A DNA stretch of 64,000 bases from Leptospira tipperaryensis (GCF_001729245.1 NZ_CP015217.1:3566001-3630000); one strand, 5' to 3'; positions 21,881-31,532 are shown, counted from the first letter of the stretch. The notes: generated by a model not told the origin, from the letters alone. Translations and numbers: made by a program.

Positions 21881-22642
21881 ATGAAAAAACACACTACGAA
21901 ACTCGTAGCTTTACTTGTTCTGACAATGCTTTTGTCCGCTTGTAAGAAAGATAAAGACGACAACACGGCAACCACAGCGTTACTCTTCCTTCTGGATCAA
22001 ACCAGCGGAAACTGCGCGGTCGTGCAAAGAACCAATTCAACCCTATTTTCAGCAAGCTTAAGCGTGATCCCAAAGGGCGGCTGTAACCAAGCAACGATCG
22101 TAGGATCTACTTTAGCTGCAAATACATTGATTACGCAAGCAAACTACGATGTAGCACAAACACTCGCTACATCTTTGGGATGCAATGCCAACACAAGCAA
22201 CGCCCTTACAAACGCAAAAAATGCTGCAGCAACAGCAAACGCAACTGCATCAGCTCAAACAACATTTGATACGAACGCCGAAAAGACTAGATATTTTCCA
22301 ATTGCTGACCTCAGAATCGAAGGGCTCGTAGCATTAAACACGGCGTTGTCGCCTTTGGGATTTTCTCAAGCGGAAATATTAGCCCTCAAGACCGTGAGCG
22401 TAGACCTTATCAAAACGCTTGCTCCTCTTAGCTTCCTCACTATTGCTGCGACCGGCGCTGGTGACGCCGCCTGCGTGACTGCAGCTGGAAATAAAATAAC
22501 CACCGATTTCGCTGGCGTTTACGGTTTCGATCAGACCGCGACTACAAAGGCAAAAATCTCAAAGCTTGCACAAATTCAGTGTACATACGGAAGTGGCGCC
22601 GCTGCAAACAGCACCTGCGCAACCTTAAACACTCAATTCTGA
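21881..22642 (+). CDS. Exported lipoprotein, Ala/Thr/Asn-rich
   Basis: A classic lipoprotein signal (MLLSAC, Cys21) is followed by a charged KKDKDD tether and a 220-residue mature domain. That domain is rich in Ala, Thr and Asn and has six further cysteines, probably forming disulphides. No enzyme motif is visible and I do not recognise a named family. The ribosome site AGAGGAGA is strong, which with the lipoprotein nature suggests an abundant envelope protein. A hairpin follows the stop codon. Confidence 0.75.
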   Translation: MKKHTTKLVALLVLTMLLSACKKDKDDNTATTALLFLLDQTSGNCAVVQRTNSTLFSASLSVIPKGGCNQATIVGSTLAANTLITQANYDVAQTLATSLGCNANTSNALTNAKNAAATANATASAQTTFDTNAEKTRYFPIADLRIEGLVALNTALSPLGFSQAEILALKTVSVDLIKTLAPLSFLTIAATGAGDAACVTAAGNKITTDFAGVYGFDQTATTKAKISKLAQIQCTYGSGAAANSTCATLNTQF

Positions 22643-22663
22643 TTTAAACAAAGTTTATATTCT

Positions 22664-22696
22664 AAGGAAGGCTATTCGAAGAGAATAGCCTTCCTT
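22664..22696. terminator. Perfect 14-bp hairpin after the lipoprotein gene
   Basis: AAGGAAGGCTATTC at 22664-22677 pairs perfectly with GAATAGCCTTCCTT at 22683-22696 around a 5-nt loop. The T tract is missing on the plus strand, so it may act as a 3' stabiliser or a weak terminator. Confidence 0.65.
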
Positions 22697-22721
22697 ACGG
22701 TAAAATTAAAACGGTATTTGT

Positions 22722-23405
22722 ATGCAACTTAGATTCTTGAACAAACGGATTCTTCATTACACGTTATTGTTCTCGCTCCTAAACTGTAATTCTCCTTTCG
22801 AAGTTACCTCACACGATCAAAACAAAGACGGTAAAATAGAGAACATACTCTATACAAAAACCGATTCTAAGATCTCAATCTTTATGGAAACCTTTGAATA
22901 TCAAAAAGAAGTTCCGGATGATTGGATGTGGTTAAAAATGGACCCCAAGGATCCAAAATCATACCAAGCATTGTACAATGAGATCGCTTCCAAAGATCCT
23001 CAAAAAGTAGATTCAAAAATTTGGTTCGGACCCGGAAATCTAAAACTCATTGAAAAGGTGGACCGGGATCTGGATGGTTTTTTTGAAACAACACAATACT
23101 ACAATCGTTTTGCAAAACCTAAGATCAATTCCGGTATTATTGCGAGGATCGAAATCGATTCCGATTTAGATCAAAGACCGGACATTTGGATCTATCCGAT
23201 GAAAAGAATGGAATTGGATACAAATAAAGACGGAGTTCCCGACAAACAAACATCCGATCCTAAGACAATCGGCGAGGCCTTGAAAACGAGAAAACAAACA
23301 ATCACTTCTAAAACGTCGTCTCTTTCTCCGGCTCAATCTTGGGCGCTGCATCCCGAATTAATTCAAGACGAGAGCCTGAAAGCGGTGATCCTCTTTTCGA
23401 TCTAA
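22722..23405 (+). CDS. Putative lipoprotein with EF-hand-like calcium repeats
   Basis: The 227-residue product has an export signal with lipobox-like SLLNC (about Cys22). The mature part carries four Asp-rich loops spaced through the chain, DQNKDGKIEN, DRDLDGFFET, DSDLDQRPDI and DTNKDGVPDK, which resemble the calcium loops of dockerin, EF-hand and thrombospondin type 3 repeats. Calcium binding is therefore likely but unproven. Function otherwise unknown. It follows the preceding lipoprotein gene by 79 bp, with a hairpin between. Confidence 0.65.
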   Translation: MQLRFLNKRILHYTLLFSLLNCNSPFEVTSHDQNKDGKIENILYTKTDSKISIFMETFEYQKEVPDDWMWLKMDPKDPKSYQALYNEIASKDPQKVDSKIWFGPGNLKLIEKVDRDLDGFFETTQYYNRFAKPKINSGIIARIEIDSDLDQRPDIWIYPMKRMELDTNKDGVPDKQTSDPKTIGEALKTRKQTITSKTSSLSPAQSWALHPELIQDESLKAVILFSI

Positions 23406-23524
23406 CTATTTTTTTGAATATTCAATTTTAATAATGTTTTTATTTTTTCTATAGACGAACCTGAAAAGAAGAAAATGAAATGATGATAATCTATTTATTA
23501 TAGAATCTTTCTTTCAAAAATAGC

Positions 23525-25567
23525 TCAGACCGCCTTTGCCGATCTTCTACAAGCGCTCAAATACCAGGCGGAGGCGGAGTCCGTCGAAAATTCCTGAAGA
23601 ACTTCTATAAAATACGTTTCCGCACCGGAAAAATCGTTTTGAAAAAAACTCAAAACTCCTTTTTCGAACTTCGCCTTTGTCTTAAAGAATTTTTCAGCGT
23701 CCTCGCTCTCCGTATCGCAGAATTCCAAAACCGCAAGATCTTCTTTCTTTCCCTTAACAAAGGTTCTTCCCAAATATCGATAGAGAAAGATGGAAGGATC
23801 CTTTAGAGAGGAAAAAGCAGTTTCGCTCAGAAGAATTTTGGCGCCGTAATTTTTAGTAAGCCCTTCGATTCGAGACGCGGTATTTACGGTATCCGAGATC
23901 ACCGTAACTTCCATTCTATTTTTAGAACCGATGGTTCCCAACATAACGGGTCCTTTGTGAACCGCGATTCCAGTTTGAATGGATCTATAACCCTGACGGT
24001 TTCTATCTACGTTATACGCCTTTAGCTGTCGATGCATTTCGATCGCGGCCATCAAACCGTCGTCGACATTCGTTTCAAAAAGAGCCATGATGGCGTCGCC
24101 GATAAACTTATCGATCGTTCCGGAATGTTTTTCAACTGCAGGAGTCATTCTCTCCAGATAAGAATTTAGAAAATTAAAATTTTCTTGAGGGCTCATCGTC
24201 TCCGAAAGTTCAGTAAACGACCGAATATCCGAAAACAAAACCGTCATTTCTTTCTGAATCTGATCTCCGAGAGAAACCTGAATCACTTCATTCTTACCCA
24301 ATAGATTGATCAGTTTCGATGGAACAAACCTCGCAAAGGATTCATTCAAACGCGCCTGTTTTTCGATCGAGTCGTTTTGTTCCCTTATAAGTTCCTTCTG
24401 AGCTTCTTGTTTGTCTTTGATCAACAGAGAGATCCTATCTCCTAACCCCAAGGAGAGTAACGTGACTTCCAGACCGGAACCGATCTGCATACTAAATTCA
24501 GTCACAAAGTTTACCGGAATAAAGCCGATCGTCTTGAGTGCGTAAAACACTCCTCCAAAAAGCAAAGCGGAGAACGCGATCATAAAATAACGTGCCGGTC
24601 GAAACCCGGATAACAATGCTTTCATACCAAATCCAAGAATGGAAAACACCGTAAATAATCCAAGGATAGCGACTTGAAACGCGGCTTGAGTTAGAGTTAC
24701 GAAAAAGGAAGAAATGGAAGCCACCGCACAAAGTAAGATCAATATCCAATTGAACTTATGCAATTTGGGAAACGTATTCTTCGTATCCAAAAAGTCGCGA
24801 GTAAAAAGTAAAATGCTCAATTCTAAAAGACCCGCTAAAAAAGGATTCATCCTTCGAGCGCCCCAGGAAAAATCCGGCCAGAAATATTCGTAAGCGAAAC
24901 CGTATTGAGACATCAGAAAAAGTGCAAAACAAAGTATATAAAAAACGTAATAGAAATAACTTTTATCTCTTACCGTCAAAAGTAGAAAAAGATTATACAC
25001 GGCCATCGCAATCAAAATTCCGAAATAGATTCCGTTGATATATTGAATATTTCTAATATTCTTATGAAACGCGGTCGGTTCCCAGAGTATCAACGGCATC
25101 TGCATGCTGTCGTCGTTCTTAAATCGAAAATAATAGGTCGATTCTCCCGGAGACACTTGGATCGGAAAAACGAAAGTATGACTTTTGATCGGTCTTTCCG
25201 CAAAAGGTTTCGTAATACCTACCACTGTTTCTTTGAAGCCGCCCGCGTCCGGAGCGTAAAGTGCGATCTCGTCAATGAGAGGGAACGTCACCTCTATCAT
25301 CTTTTCTCGAACGGAATTTTCTGGATTAGAAAGAGTAAATTTCAACCAATAAGACGACTTTGTAAATCCAAAGGATGGATTCGCTTGATCTGAATTTTGG
25401 AACGCAAGCCCTTGAACTGAATCGATGGTAAATTTAGAATCCGGATCTTCCAGAATTTGAGAGTAAATGCCCAAACGAACCTGGTCGTTCTCAAAAGGGA
25501 TTCTTTCTCCAAAGATCGGCGCCGATAGAAAAAGAAATAAAAGTCCTATAGCATGAATCAAACTCAC
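23525..25567 (-). CDS. 7TMR-DISM receptor with intact class III cyclase domain
   Basis: Signal peptide, extracytoplasmic DISMED2-type sensor (about residues 25-165), seven membrane helices (about 175-385), coiled coil (385-412) and cyclase domain (about 435-620), then a helical TPR-like tail to 680. All catalytic positions are intact: Asp447 (FSDIR), Lys487 and Asp491 (DKFIGDA), Asp559 (VISDTVN), Asn562 and Arg566. It is the active counterpart of the degenerate twins at 15.5-19.9 kb: same architecture, same helical tail, opposite fate of the active site. The start is GTG with AAGG just upstream. It stands alone. Confidence 0.88.
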   Translation of the reverse strand: MSLIHAIGLLFLFLSAPIFGERIPFENDQVRLGIYSQILEDPDSKFTIDSVQGLAFQNSDQANPSFGFTKSSYWLKFTLSNPENSVREKMIEVTFPLIDEIALYAPDAGGFKETVVGITKPFAERPIKSHTFVFPIQVSPGESTYYFRFKNDDSMQMPLILWEPTAFHKNIRNIQYINGIYFGILIAMAVYNLFLLLTVRDKSYFYYVFYILCFALFLMSQYGFAYEYFWPDFSWGARRMNPFLAGLLELSILLFTRDFLDTKNTFPKLHKFNWILILLCAVASISSFFVTLTQAAFQVAILGLFTVFSILGFGMKALLSGFRPARYFMIAFSALLFGGVFYALKTIGFIPVNFVTEFSMQIGSGLEVTLLSLGLGDRISLLIKDKQEAQKELIREQNDSIEKQARLNESFARFVPSKLINLLGKNEVIQVSLGDQIQKEMTVLFSDIRSFTELSETMSPQENFNFLNSYLERMTPAVEKHSGTIDKFIGDAIMALFETNVDDGLMAAIEMHRQLKAYNVDRNRQGYRSIQTGIAVHKGPVMLGTIGSKNRMEVTVISDTVNTASRIEGLTKNYGAKILLSETAFSSLKDPSIFLYRYLGRTFVKGKKEDLAVLEFCDTESEDAEKFFKTKAKFEKGVLSFFQNDFSGAETYFIEVLQEFSTDSASAWYLSACRRSAKAV

Positions 25568-25802
25568 CTTATTCCATCTCCCTTGTTTTCAAGCAAATCC
25601 AAGCAAGGGTTTACTCATCGGAAAAAACGATAAACAACTATTTATTTCCAAGATAAAAAATGGAAATTATGAGGAAGAATTGAGAGAGTCGTATTCGTTT
25701 ATTAAAATCGAAGATTTGATTCTAACATACGATCTTATATTTCAACAATACGATTATAAGATTACGAAACGAAAGCCCATCTTTTCAAAGATAAAAATTC
25801 TT

Positions 25803-26714
25803 TCAAGATACGTATCTGACTTTCTGAGAATCTTCCTTTCTCGGAGAAACGCCGTGAATTCTTTTGAATGCTTTTGAAAAGGCAAACGCGGAAGAATAAC
25901 CTACGATTCTCGCCACCTCTTCCAAGGTTGCGCCTTGGTCCTGAATTAAACTTCTTCCTTTTTCGATCCGGAGTCTTGCGAGATAATCCATAGGAGTACA
26001 ACCCAAGACTTCTCGAAAACGATTCGCAAGAGAGGCCCTTGAAATTCCAACGTCCCGAGCCAGATTCTCAAGAGTCCAAGAATACGCCGGTCTTTTATGA
26101 AGAGCGCCTAACGCTGCTAAAATTTTCTCGTCCTTAAACGCGCTCCTCCATCCGGGTGAAAGCGAAGGGTGAGTTTCCAACCAATGACGTATAACGTAAT
26201 AAAGAAGAATATCGGTCAATCTCTGAAGAATCAGATCGGATCCGAGTTCCAAATCCACTTCTTGAGAAATCAAGATCAAAGTCGTATGTAATGGATGATG
26301 AGGAGGAATTTCTCCGGATCGAATGAGGATATGATCCGGAAGTTCTAAAAAAAACGGATGTTGAGTTGTCTCCGGAACCTCGTAACGAACGGAAACAAAA
26401 GTAGTGATCGGAGCTCCCGAAAATTTTGAATCTTTCGCCAAAACCTCTTTGAACTTGTTGATATCCATCGCTCTTTGATTCGGAGAAGATACGAGCTCGT
26501 GATTGAATCCCTTTGCGATAAATAGAATATCCCCTTTCTCCAAAGGAATACATTTCCCTTGAAAGCGAACAAAACAAGAACCCTGGGAAAGAAGATGAAA
26601 TCCGCCGCTCTTTTCACAAGGGAAACGAAGTCCCCAAGCCTGATACATCGATCTCCTTGCAAGAATATCCGTTTTCCAAGCGGCCGCGGTAAGAATTTCG
26701 GAAAGTAAATCCAT
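25803..26714 (-). CDS. AraC-family regulator with cupin-type sensor
   Basis: The 303-residue protein has an N-terminal cupin-type ligand domain (about residues 8-185; GSCFVRFQGKCIPLEKGDIL is the beta-barrel part) and a C-terminal double helix-turn-helix DNA-binding domain (about 200-295; LARDVGISRASLANRFREV and VARIVGYSSAFAFSKAFKRI, then the family signature GVSPR). It is transcribed divergently from the NmrA-like gene, with 123 bp between the starts and a nested dyad in that space, so it most likely controls that gene and itself. Confidence 0.9.
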   Translation of the reverse strand: MDLLSEILTAAAWKTDILARRSMYQAWGLRFPCEKSGGFHLLSQGSCFVRFQGKCIPLEKGDILFIAKGFNHELVSSPNQRAMDINKFKEVLAKDSKFSGAPITTFVSVRYEVPETTQHPFFLELPDHILIRSGEIPPHHPLHTTLILISQEVDLELGSDLILQRLTDILLYYVIRHWLETHPSLSPGWRSAFKDEKILAALGALHKRPAYSWTLENLARDVGISRASLANRFREVLGCTPMDYLARLRIEKGRSLIQDQGATLEEVARIVGYSSAFAFSKAFKRIHGVSPRKEDSQKVRYVS

Positions 26715-26735
26715 AGATCGACTTTATCACAAGAT

Positions 26736-26780
26736 ATCCAAAAGTCGAATCATTTATACGATTGGACATGCTTTTTGGAT
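26736..26780. promoter_or_regulatory. Nested dyad, candidate operator of the AraC regulator
   Basis: An outer pair ATCCAAAA (26736-26743) and TTTTGGAT (26773-26780) encloses an inner pair GTCGAATC (26744-26751) and GATTGGAC (26760-26767) with one mismatch. It lies in the 123-bp divergent spacer, which is where an autoregulating AraC protein would bind. Confidence 0.5.
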
Positions 26781-26837
26781 CATAGGACATAGCCAGATTC
26801 TTAATTTTAGGCTACTATCTTTTTAGGAGAATAAAGA

Positions 26838-27689
26838 ATGAAAATATTTGTATATGCGGCGACCGGTCTTGTATCGGGACTCGTAGTTGACGGTCTATTA
26901 GCAAAAGGTCATGAAGTCTACGCAGCGGCAAGAAATCCTGAATCCGGTAAAAAGGCTCCAAATCTTCACTGGGTTAAAGCGGATGCGTTGCAACCCAATC
27001 TTGGACTCGAAGTTTTGGATCAAGTGGATAGGGCCTTCTTTCTTTCCCCCACAGGTTTTACGGATCAATTTGGGGTTCTTAATCCGTGGATAGAAAAAGC
27101 AAAGTCTAAAAAATTACAGAAAATTGTACTCATGACCGCGATCGGCGTGGAACATTCTCCGGAGGATATGCCTCTTCGAAAATTGGAAATCACTCTGAAA
27201 AATTCCGGAATTGCTTACAATATCATTCGTCCGAATTGGTTTATGCAAAACTTTCAGACTTTCTGGATTTCAGGAATCTTAAAGGATAAAAAAATCTATT
27301 TTCCTGCCGGTGATGCAAAAGCAAGTTTTATCGACGTAAGAGACATCGCGTCGTCGGCCGTATCTCTCTTATTGAATGATTCTTCCAATGGAAAAGAATT
27401 TATGCTCACTGGAAAAGAATCAATCACTCACGACGAGGCCGCTCAGAAGTTATCCAAAGCCACAGGCTTAAACATCACATTTAAGGATATTACTTCGGAA
27501 GAATTTAAAAAGAATCTACTCAGTGCCGGTGTTTCCGAAGATTATTCGAACGTCTTAGTCTATATCGCGGGCCTTCTCAAAGAAGGACATGTAGCTGCGA
27601 TTTCAAACGACGTAAAAGAAATCACCGGAAAGGATCCGATTAGCTTTGATCAATATGCCAACGACAACAAAAAAGTCTGGCTAAATTAG
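26838..27689 (+). CDS. NmrA-like NAD(P)-binding protein
   Basis: The 283-residue protein has a Rossmann start (FVYAATGLVSGLVVDGLL, a variant of GxTGxxG), an LMTAIGVEHS segment near residue 96 and an IIRPNWFMQNF block near 128, typical of the NmrA/quinone reductase-like group of atypical short-chain dehydrogenases. The Tyr-x3-Lys catalytic pair of classical members is not evident, in keeping with the family. A redox-sensing or NAD(P)H:quinone reductase role is inferred. It is divergent from, and probably controlled by, the AraC-type gene, has a clear AGGAG ribosome site and is followed by a terminator. Confidence 0.85.
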   Translation: MKIFVYAATGLVSGLVVDGLLAKGHEVYAAARNPESGKKAPNLHWVKADALQPNLGLEVLDQVDRAFFLSPTGFTDQFGVLNPWIEKAKSKKLQKIVLMTAIGVEHSPEDMPLRKLEITLKNSGIAYNIIRPNWFMQNFQTFWISGILKDKKIYFPAGDAKASFIDVRDIASSAVSLLLNDSSNGKEFMLTGKESITHDEAAQKLSKATGLNITFKDITSEEFKKNLLSAGVSEDYSNVLVYIAGLLKEGHVAAISNDVKEITGKDPISFDQYANDNKKVWLN

Positions 27690-27698
27690 AATTTTTTG

Positions 27699-27731
27699 AA
27701 GCCCGAATCGCAAACAACGCTCGGGCTTTCT
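27699..27731 (+). terminator. Hairpin terminator after the NmrA-like gene
   Basis: AAGCCCGA at 27699-27706 pairs with TCGGGCTT at 27721-27728 across a 14-nt loop; the tail TTCTT is short but T-rich. Confidence 0.65.
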
Positions 27732-27874
27732 TCCCGAAAATTAGTCGTTCATGAATTTTCTTTTATAAACGAAAATCGATTCGAAAGAATTTTTTGAAAT
27801 TCTTCAAAACAAGAATTGCAAAAAGTCTAATTTTCTGCTGAATAAGCTATGTTTAGAAAGGAGAATTTCGATTC

Positions 27875-28420
27875 ATGAAAATTAAAGGAATTGCACTCGC
27901 ATTCTTGTTATCCGCTTCGATCCTGCAAGCGGAACCTTTTCAACTCAAAAGCCCCGAGCTCACTGCGGGAAAACTGATCGCCGACGAACAAGTGTTTAAC
28001 GGTTTCGGTTGCACCGGTGGGAACGTTTCACCTTCTCTCTCTTGGTCCGGACTTCCAAAAGATACAAAGAGCATTGCTGTGACAGTTTACGATCCGGACG
28101 CGCCTACCGGAAGCGGATGGTGGCACTGGGTCGTATTCAATCTACCGGCTACGACTATGTCGATTCCTGCAAACTCAGGAAATCTCGAGAAAAATCTTTT
28201 ACCGAAGGAATCCGTTCAAAGTAGAACTGACTTTGGAACCGGCGGTTACGGCGGTCCTTGTCCTCCAAAGGGCGATAAACCTCATCGTTATATCTTCACG
28301 GTCTATGCTTTGAAAGATAAAATCGGAGCAGATCAAAATTCTTCCGGCGCTTTGATCGGCTTTTATATCAATCAACTCAAAATCGGCGAAGCAAAACTCG
28401 TAGCGAAATTCGGAAGATAA
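27875..28420 (+). CDS. Exported PEBP (YbhB/YbcL, Raf kinase inhibitor-like) protein
   Basis: A signal peptide (about 1-20, ending LQA) precedes a complete phosphatidylethanolamine-binding-protein domain: [12 protein letters not shown] near residue 50, [20 protein letters not shown] near 75, [19 protein letters not shown] near 122 and VYALKDK. The conserved DPDAP, HWVV and GPCPP-HRY blocks form the family's ligand pocket. Bacterial members have no firmly established role. Strong AAAGGAGAA ribosome site; the gene stands alone and is followed by a hairpin. Confidence 0.9.
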   Translation: MKIKGIALAFLLSASILQAEPFQLKSPELTAGKLIADEQVFNGFGCTGGNVSPSLSWSGLPKDTKSIAVTVYDPDAPTGSGWWHWVVFNLPATTMSIPANSGNLEKNLLPKESVQSRTDFGTGGYGGPCPPKGDKPHRYIFTVYALKDKIGADQNSSGALIGFYINQLKIGEAKLVAKFGR

Positions 28421-28442
28421 AACTACTCACTAAAATTTTTTG

Positions 28443-28481
28443 TTTATACCTCTTGGCAAAAGTTTTGTCCGGAGGTATAAA
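28443..28481. terminator. Hairpin downstream of the PEBP gene, overlapping a ribosome site
   Basis: TTTATACCTC at 28443-28452 pairs with GAGGTATAAA at 28472-28481, with an inner near-palindrome (GGCAAAA and TTTTGTCC). It probably ends the PEBP transcript, but its right arm also contains the GGAGGT element of a tiny open frame that starts at 28486. Confidence 0.5.
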
Positions 28482-28485
28482 TTTT

Positions 28486-28569
28486 ATGAATTTATTTTTT
28501 GAAAATTTCGTAAGATTCTCGATTTCAAGCCCAGACTTCGAATCGAAAGCGATTTCAAATTCCGGGTAA
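28486..28569 (+). CDS. Possible 27-residue small protein
   Basis: A perfect Shine-Dalgarno GGAGGT (28471-28476) lies 9 bp before an ATG that opens a 27-codon frame beginning MNLFFENFVRFSISS and ending at TAA 28567-28569. The last 15 bp overlap the end of the opposing cyclase gene. The ribosome site is buried in the hairpin at 28443-28481. No homology is recognised; it may be fortuitous. Confidence 0.25.
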   Translation: MNLFFENFVRFSISSPDFESKAISNSG

Positions 28570-29850
28570 GACCACGGAGTGAAGACTCAGAAGTTTTTCT
28601 TTTCCCTTTACCTTTACTTCCCCCATTCCGACGGTTTGAAAATCGTTTCCGACCCGATCCAAAACTTCTTGAGAAACTAAAAAGTCCACATTCAATTCTT
28701 TGCATGCAGATTCGATTCGAGAGGCCGCGTTTACGGCGTCTCCTATCACGGTAAACTCCAACCTTTCCTCGGTTCCAATATTACCGCAAATGGCTTCTCC
28801 AAAGTGAATTCCGATCCCTTGTCTGATTTCCGGGAGACCTTTTCGAGTTCTTAAAATATTCAAATTTCTTAATGCCTTTTTCATTTCGATTCCTGCGAGC
28901 ATTGCGTTGTTACAATCCGCTTCCGTGGATTCGGGAATTCCAAAAGTTACCAAAATTCCGTCGCCGATAAATTTATCCACGGAGCCTCCGTTTTCAAAAA
29001 CGACACGAACCATCTCTCGATGATACTCGGTTAAAAGAGAAATCACCTCCGCCGGGGAAAGTTTTTCGGATATCATAGTAAAGTCTCGAATGTCGCAAAA
29101 CAAAACCGCGATCTTTTGAATTCTTCCTCCGGGTGCAAAAAGATTATCCTCCGCTGTGATTCTTTGAATCACTCCGGGAGAAAAATATCTTCCAAGTTGC
29201 GAACTTTTCCTTTCAAGGACGACGGATTCTTTCAAAAGTGCGCGCGCAGTAAAGGCGATAAAAGAAACGATACCTCCGTATAACAAGACCAAGGCGCTCA
29301 TCGAAAAATAATACTCAGGGTTTGCTTTGGGAGTTAAAAACGTTTCGGAAAGACTCGAAGTCCATTCTACATTCGGATCCCTTTGAACGTACAAAAACAT
29401 CCAGACTGAAATCGCCAACGAACCCAAAGAGACCAAGATCGGATACAACGGCTTGAGAGATAACCCACTCAACAAAATAAAAACGGCAGCGATCGGAATA
29501 AAACCTGTTTTCATAAGATAGGTTTTTGGAATCGTTTCCCCTCCGACTGAATCATACCAGGTCCAAGGGAGAATCGAAAGAATCAAGATATCAAGACTTA
29601 CTCCCGCCCAACCCGCAATTCGATTATCATCCTTGAGACAAAATCGGTCCTTCGATAAGAACCAAACCATCCCCGCAGAAGCAAATGCGGCCCCTGCATA
29701 TAAAATAAGAATCCAGATTCTTTCCGTACCACTTTGTGAAACGTTCAAGCTCGGTGGAATAAAAGAGGCGGCGATGATTATTCTAAGAACGTAACCGATT
29801 CTAAATGCGCGCTTTTCTTTTTGTCCGAGAATATCTTCCGTTGGTTGCAT
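28555..29850 (-). CDS. Membrane-bound class III adenylate/guanylate cyclase
   Basis: From ATG 29850, which has AAGGA at good spacing (a TTG six codons earlier is less likely), the protein is 431 residues. About six membrane helices fill residues 20-205, and a class III cyclase domain follows (about 240-431). Catalytic residues are complete: Asp253 (FCDIR), Lys293, Asp297 (KFIGDGI), Asp371 (VIGDAVN), Asn374 and Arg378. Length and residue numbering match the cyclase at 20074-21369 exactly, although the membrane parts differ, so different inputs are likely to drive the same output. It is transcribed alone. Confidence 0.88.
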   Translation of the reverse strand: MQPTEDILGQKEKRAFRIGYVLRIIIAASFIPPSLNVSQSGTERIWILILYAGAAFASAGMVWFLSKDRFCLKDDNRIAGWAGVSLDILILSILPWTWYDSVGGETIPKTYLMKTGFIPIAAVFILLSGLSLKPLYPILVSLGSLAISVWMFLYVQRDPNVEWTSSLSETFLTPKANPEYYFSMSALVLLYGGIVSFIAFTARALLKESVVLERKSSQLGRYFSPGVIQRITAEDNLFAPGGRIQKIAVLFCDIRDFTMISEKLSPAEVISLLTEYHREMVRVVFENGGSVDKFIGDGILVTFGIPESTEADCNNAMLAGIEMKKALRNLNILRTRKGLPEIRQGIGIHFGEAICGNIGTEERLEFTVIGDAVNAASRIESACKELNVDFLVSQEVLDRVGNDFQTVGMGEVKVKGKEKLLSLHSVVLPGI

Positions 29851-30083
29851 CGTCGTAATCCTTTGCAATATGATAAAAGCTTAAACATTCGTGTTTTGCT
29901 TTGAAATTATTATGAAATTATAAAAACCGATTTGTTAATAAAGGCGATCGAGTTTTGAAATCGATTCCGAAACGTTCTTCGTTTAACGTTTTCTTCCGTA
30001 ATGTTCGACTTCAATTTAAAATAAATTCTTTACAATTCTAAATTCTTTCTGAAACTTCTTTTCCCACAAGGACAACATTTACG

Positions 30084-31427
30084 ATGAAACGATTGTTTTT
30101 ATTTTTCATTTTCTTTCTTATTCTCTCTTCCGCTTTTGGTCAGAGTGTTTCTCTTTGGCAGACGATGTTTGGAGGAGAACAGTTCAACGGACTCAAGCCG
30201 AATGAATGCCCGGAAGAACTTCCGTCCGGCCTTGCTTCCTTTAAAGACGGCAGCTTTGTCGTCGTCGGCTCTTCCAACGATTGCGCCAAAGAGGATATGA
30301 ATTCTAAAATTGAACAAAAGAAATACAGCGCGGCTTGGGCCGCTAAAATCGACACGAACGGAAATCCGGTTTGGTGGAGATATCTCTTTCCGAGTAAACC
30401 CGTAGACATGGACGGATATACAATCGGAGTTCACAATCACGAGAGTTATCGAGGAGAACATCTCATCGCAACTCAAGACGGTAATTTCGTCGCCGCGGGT
30501 TCGATCGGAAGTTCGACGTTCAATCGCAAACTTTCTTTTTCCAAACACAACGCTCAAGGCGAATTGATCGTAGACCGTTTTATCCATGCAAACGAATTCT
30601 GTGACGGCTTTTGCGGTTTGGAAGATCCGCAGATTTTCCATTTGCATGAACTTTCCAATGAAAAGTTTCGAGGACTCGTTTCCGTTTCGCATAAGTTGGA
30701 AACAACCGAGAAAGAAGGAAACACAACGGTCGTTTCCACAAAGATCAAGACGAGTTTTTTATATACGCTTTTTGGAAAAGACGGATCGGTTAAGAATTCT
30801 AAATATATTCCCGACCTAAGTTTTGCACCGGACGCCAGCGTCGGCCTTCCCGGCGGAGGAATGGTCTTTGCTGTAAGCACGGATAACGTGTCCGGAAAAG
30901 AATCTCAAAGAGATGTAATCGTTCAGAGATACGATGAAGACGGAAATCCTCTTTGGAAGAAAAAATTCGGAACGTCGGGGATCGAGGACTTTGCAATTTC
31001 TCTGCTAAAACTTTCCGACGGTAATCTTCTTTTATCGGGAGGAGTTTCCGGCGCAGGAAACAAATCGGTCTGGCTTTTAAAACTTTCCCCCAACGGAGAA
31101 ACGATCTGGGAAGTAAAACACAAGTTAGGCGGGAATAATTTTTTGGATCCGATTATCGAATCTCCGGATCAGGGGTTTTTAGGAGTTCTTGCAGACGGAG
31201 AAGGTCCGATGGTTCTCGTGAGGTTTGATTCTTCCGGTAAAAAAATCTGGGAGAAAAAACATTCACAAAGAGTTTACATGGCGAGTAAAATTCTTAAAAA
31301 CGAAAAGGGCTACGTTATTCTTTCTTATACGAAGAAAAAGTCGGCCCAGTATGTGGACGCTCTTTTGATTCAAACGGATTGGGATGGAAATATTTCTAAG
31401 GACGCGATCCGAAAGAATTTTCCTTAG
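30084..31427 (+). CDS. Exported beta-propeller-like repeat protein
   Basis: A signal peptide (ending SSAFGQ, about residue 20) leads into a 425-residue mature protein with recurrent blocks of the form D-x-x-G-N-P-x-W-x-K/R-x-F and L-S-x-G-N-x-L-L-x-G, as in [39 protein letters not shown] and [12 protein letters not shown]. This is the pattern of delta-60/SBBP-type propeller repeats. Two Cys pairs near residues 40-60 and 175-180 may form disulphides. Surface or periplasmic location is likely, function unknown. AAGGA ribosome site. A repeat-rich non-coding region follows. Confidence 0.7.
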   Translation: MKRLFLFFIFFLILSSAFGQSVSLWQTMFGGEQFNGLKPNECPEELPSGLASFKDGSFVVVGSSNDCAKEDMNSKIEQKKYSAAWAAKIDTNGNPVWWRYLFPSKPVDMDGYTIGVHNHESYRGEHLIATQDGNFVAAGSIGSSTFNRKLSFSKHNAQGELIVDRFIHANEFCDGFCGLEDPQIFHLHELSNEKFRGLVSVSHKLETTEKEGNTTVVSTKIKTSFLYTLFGKDGSVKNSKYIPDLSFAPDASVGLPGGGMVFAVSTDNVSGKESQRDVIVQRYDEDGNPLWKKKFGTSGIEDFAISLLKLSDGNLLLSGGVSGAGNKSVWLLKLSPNGETIWEVKHKLGGNNFLDPIIESPDQGFLGVLADGEGPMVLVRFDSSGKKIWEKKHSQRVYMASKILKNEKGYVILSYTKKKSAQYVDALLIQTDWDGNISKDAIRKNFP

Positions 31428-31532
31428 AAATATTTTTCAGCCGTGGTTTGCGAGGTTGTGGTTGAATCTTCGCAAAGGGGATTGTCCGGGGGAAATGAAA
31501 AGTTTTTGTAAAGTAAAACTGAGCTTTGTTTT

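Noticed and set aside
30099..30692. 197-codon minus-strand frame opposite the exported propeller gene
   Set aside because: Antisense to a gene with a signal peptide and repeats; no ribosome site or family resemblance.
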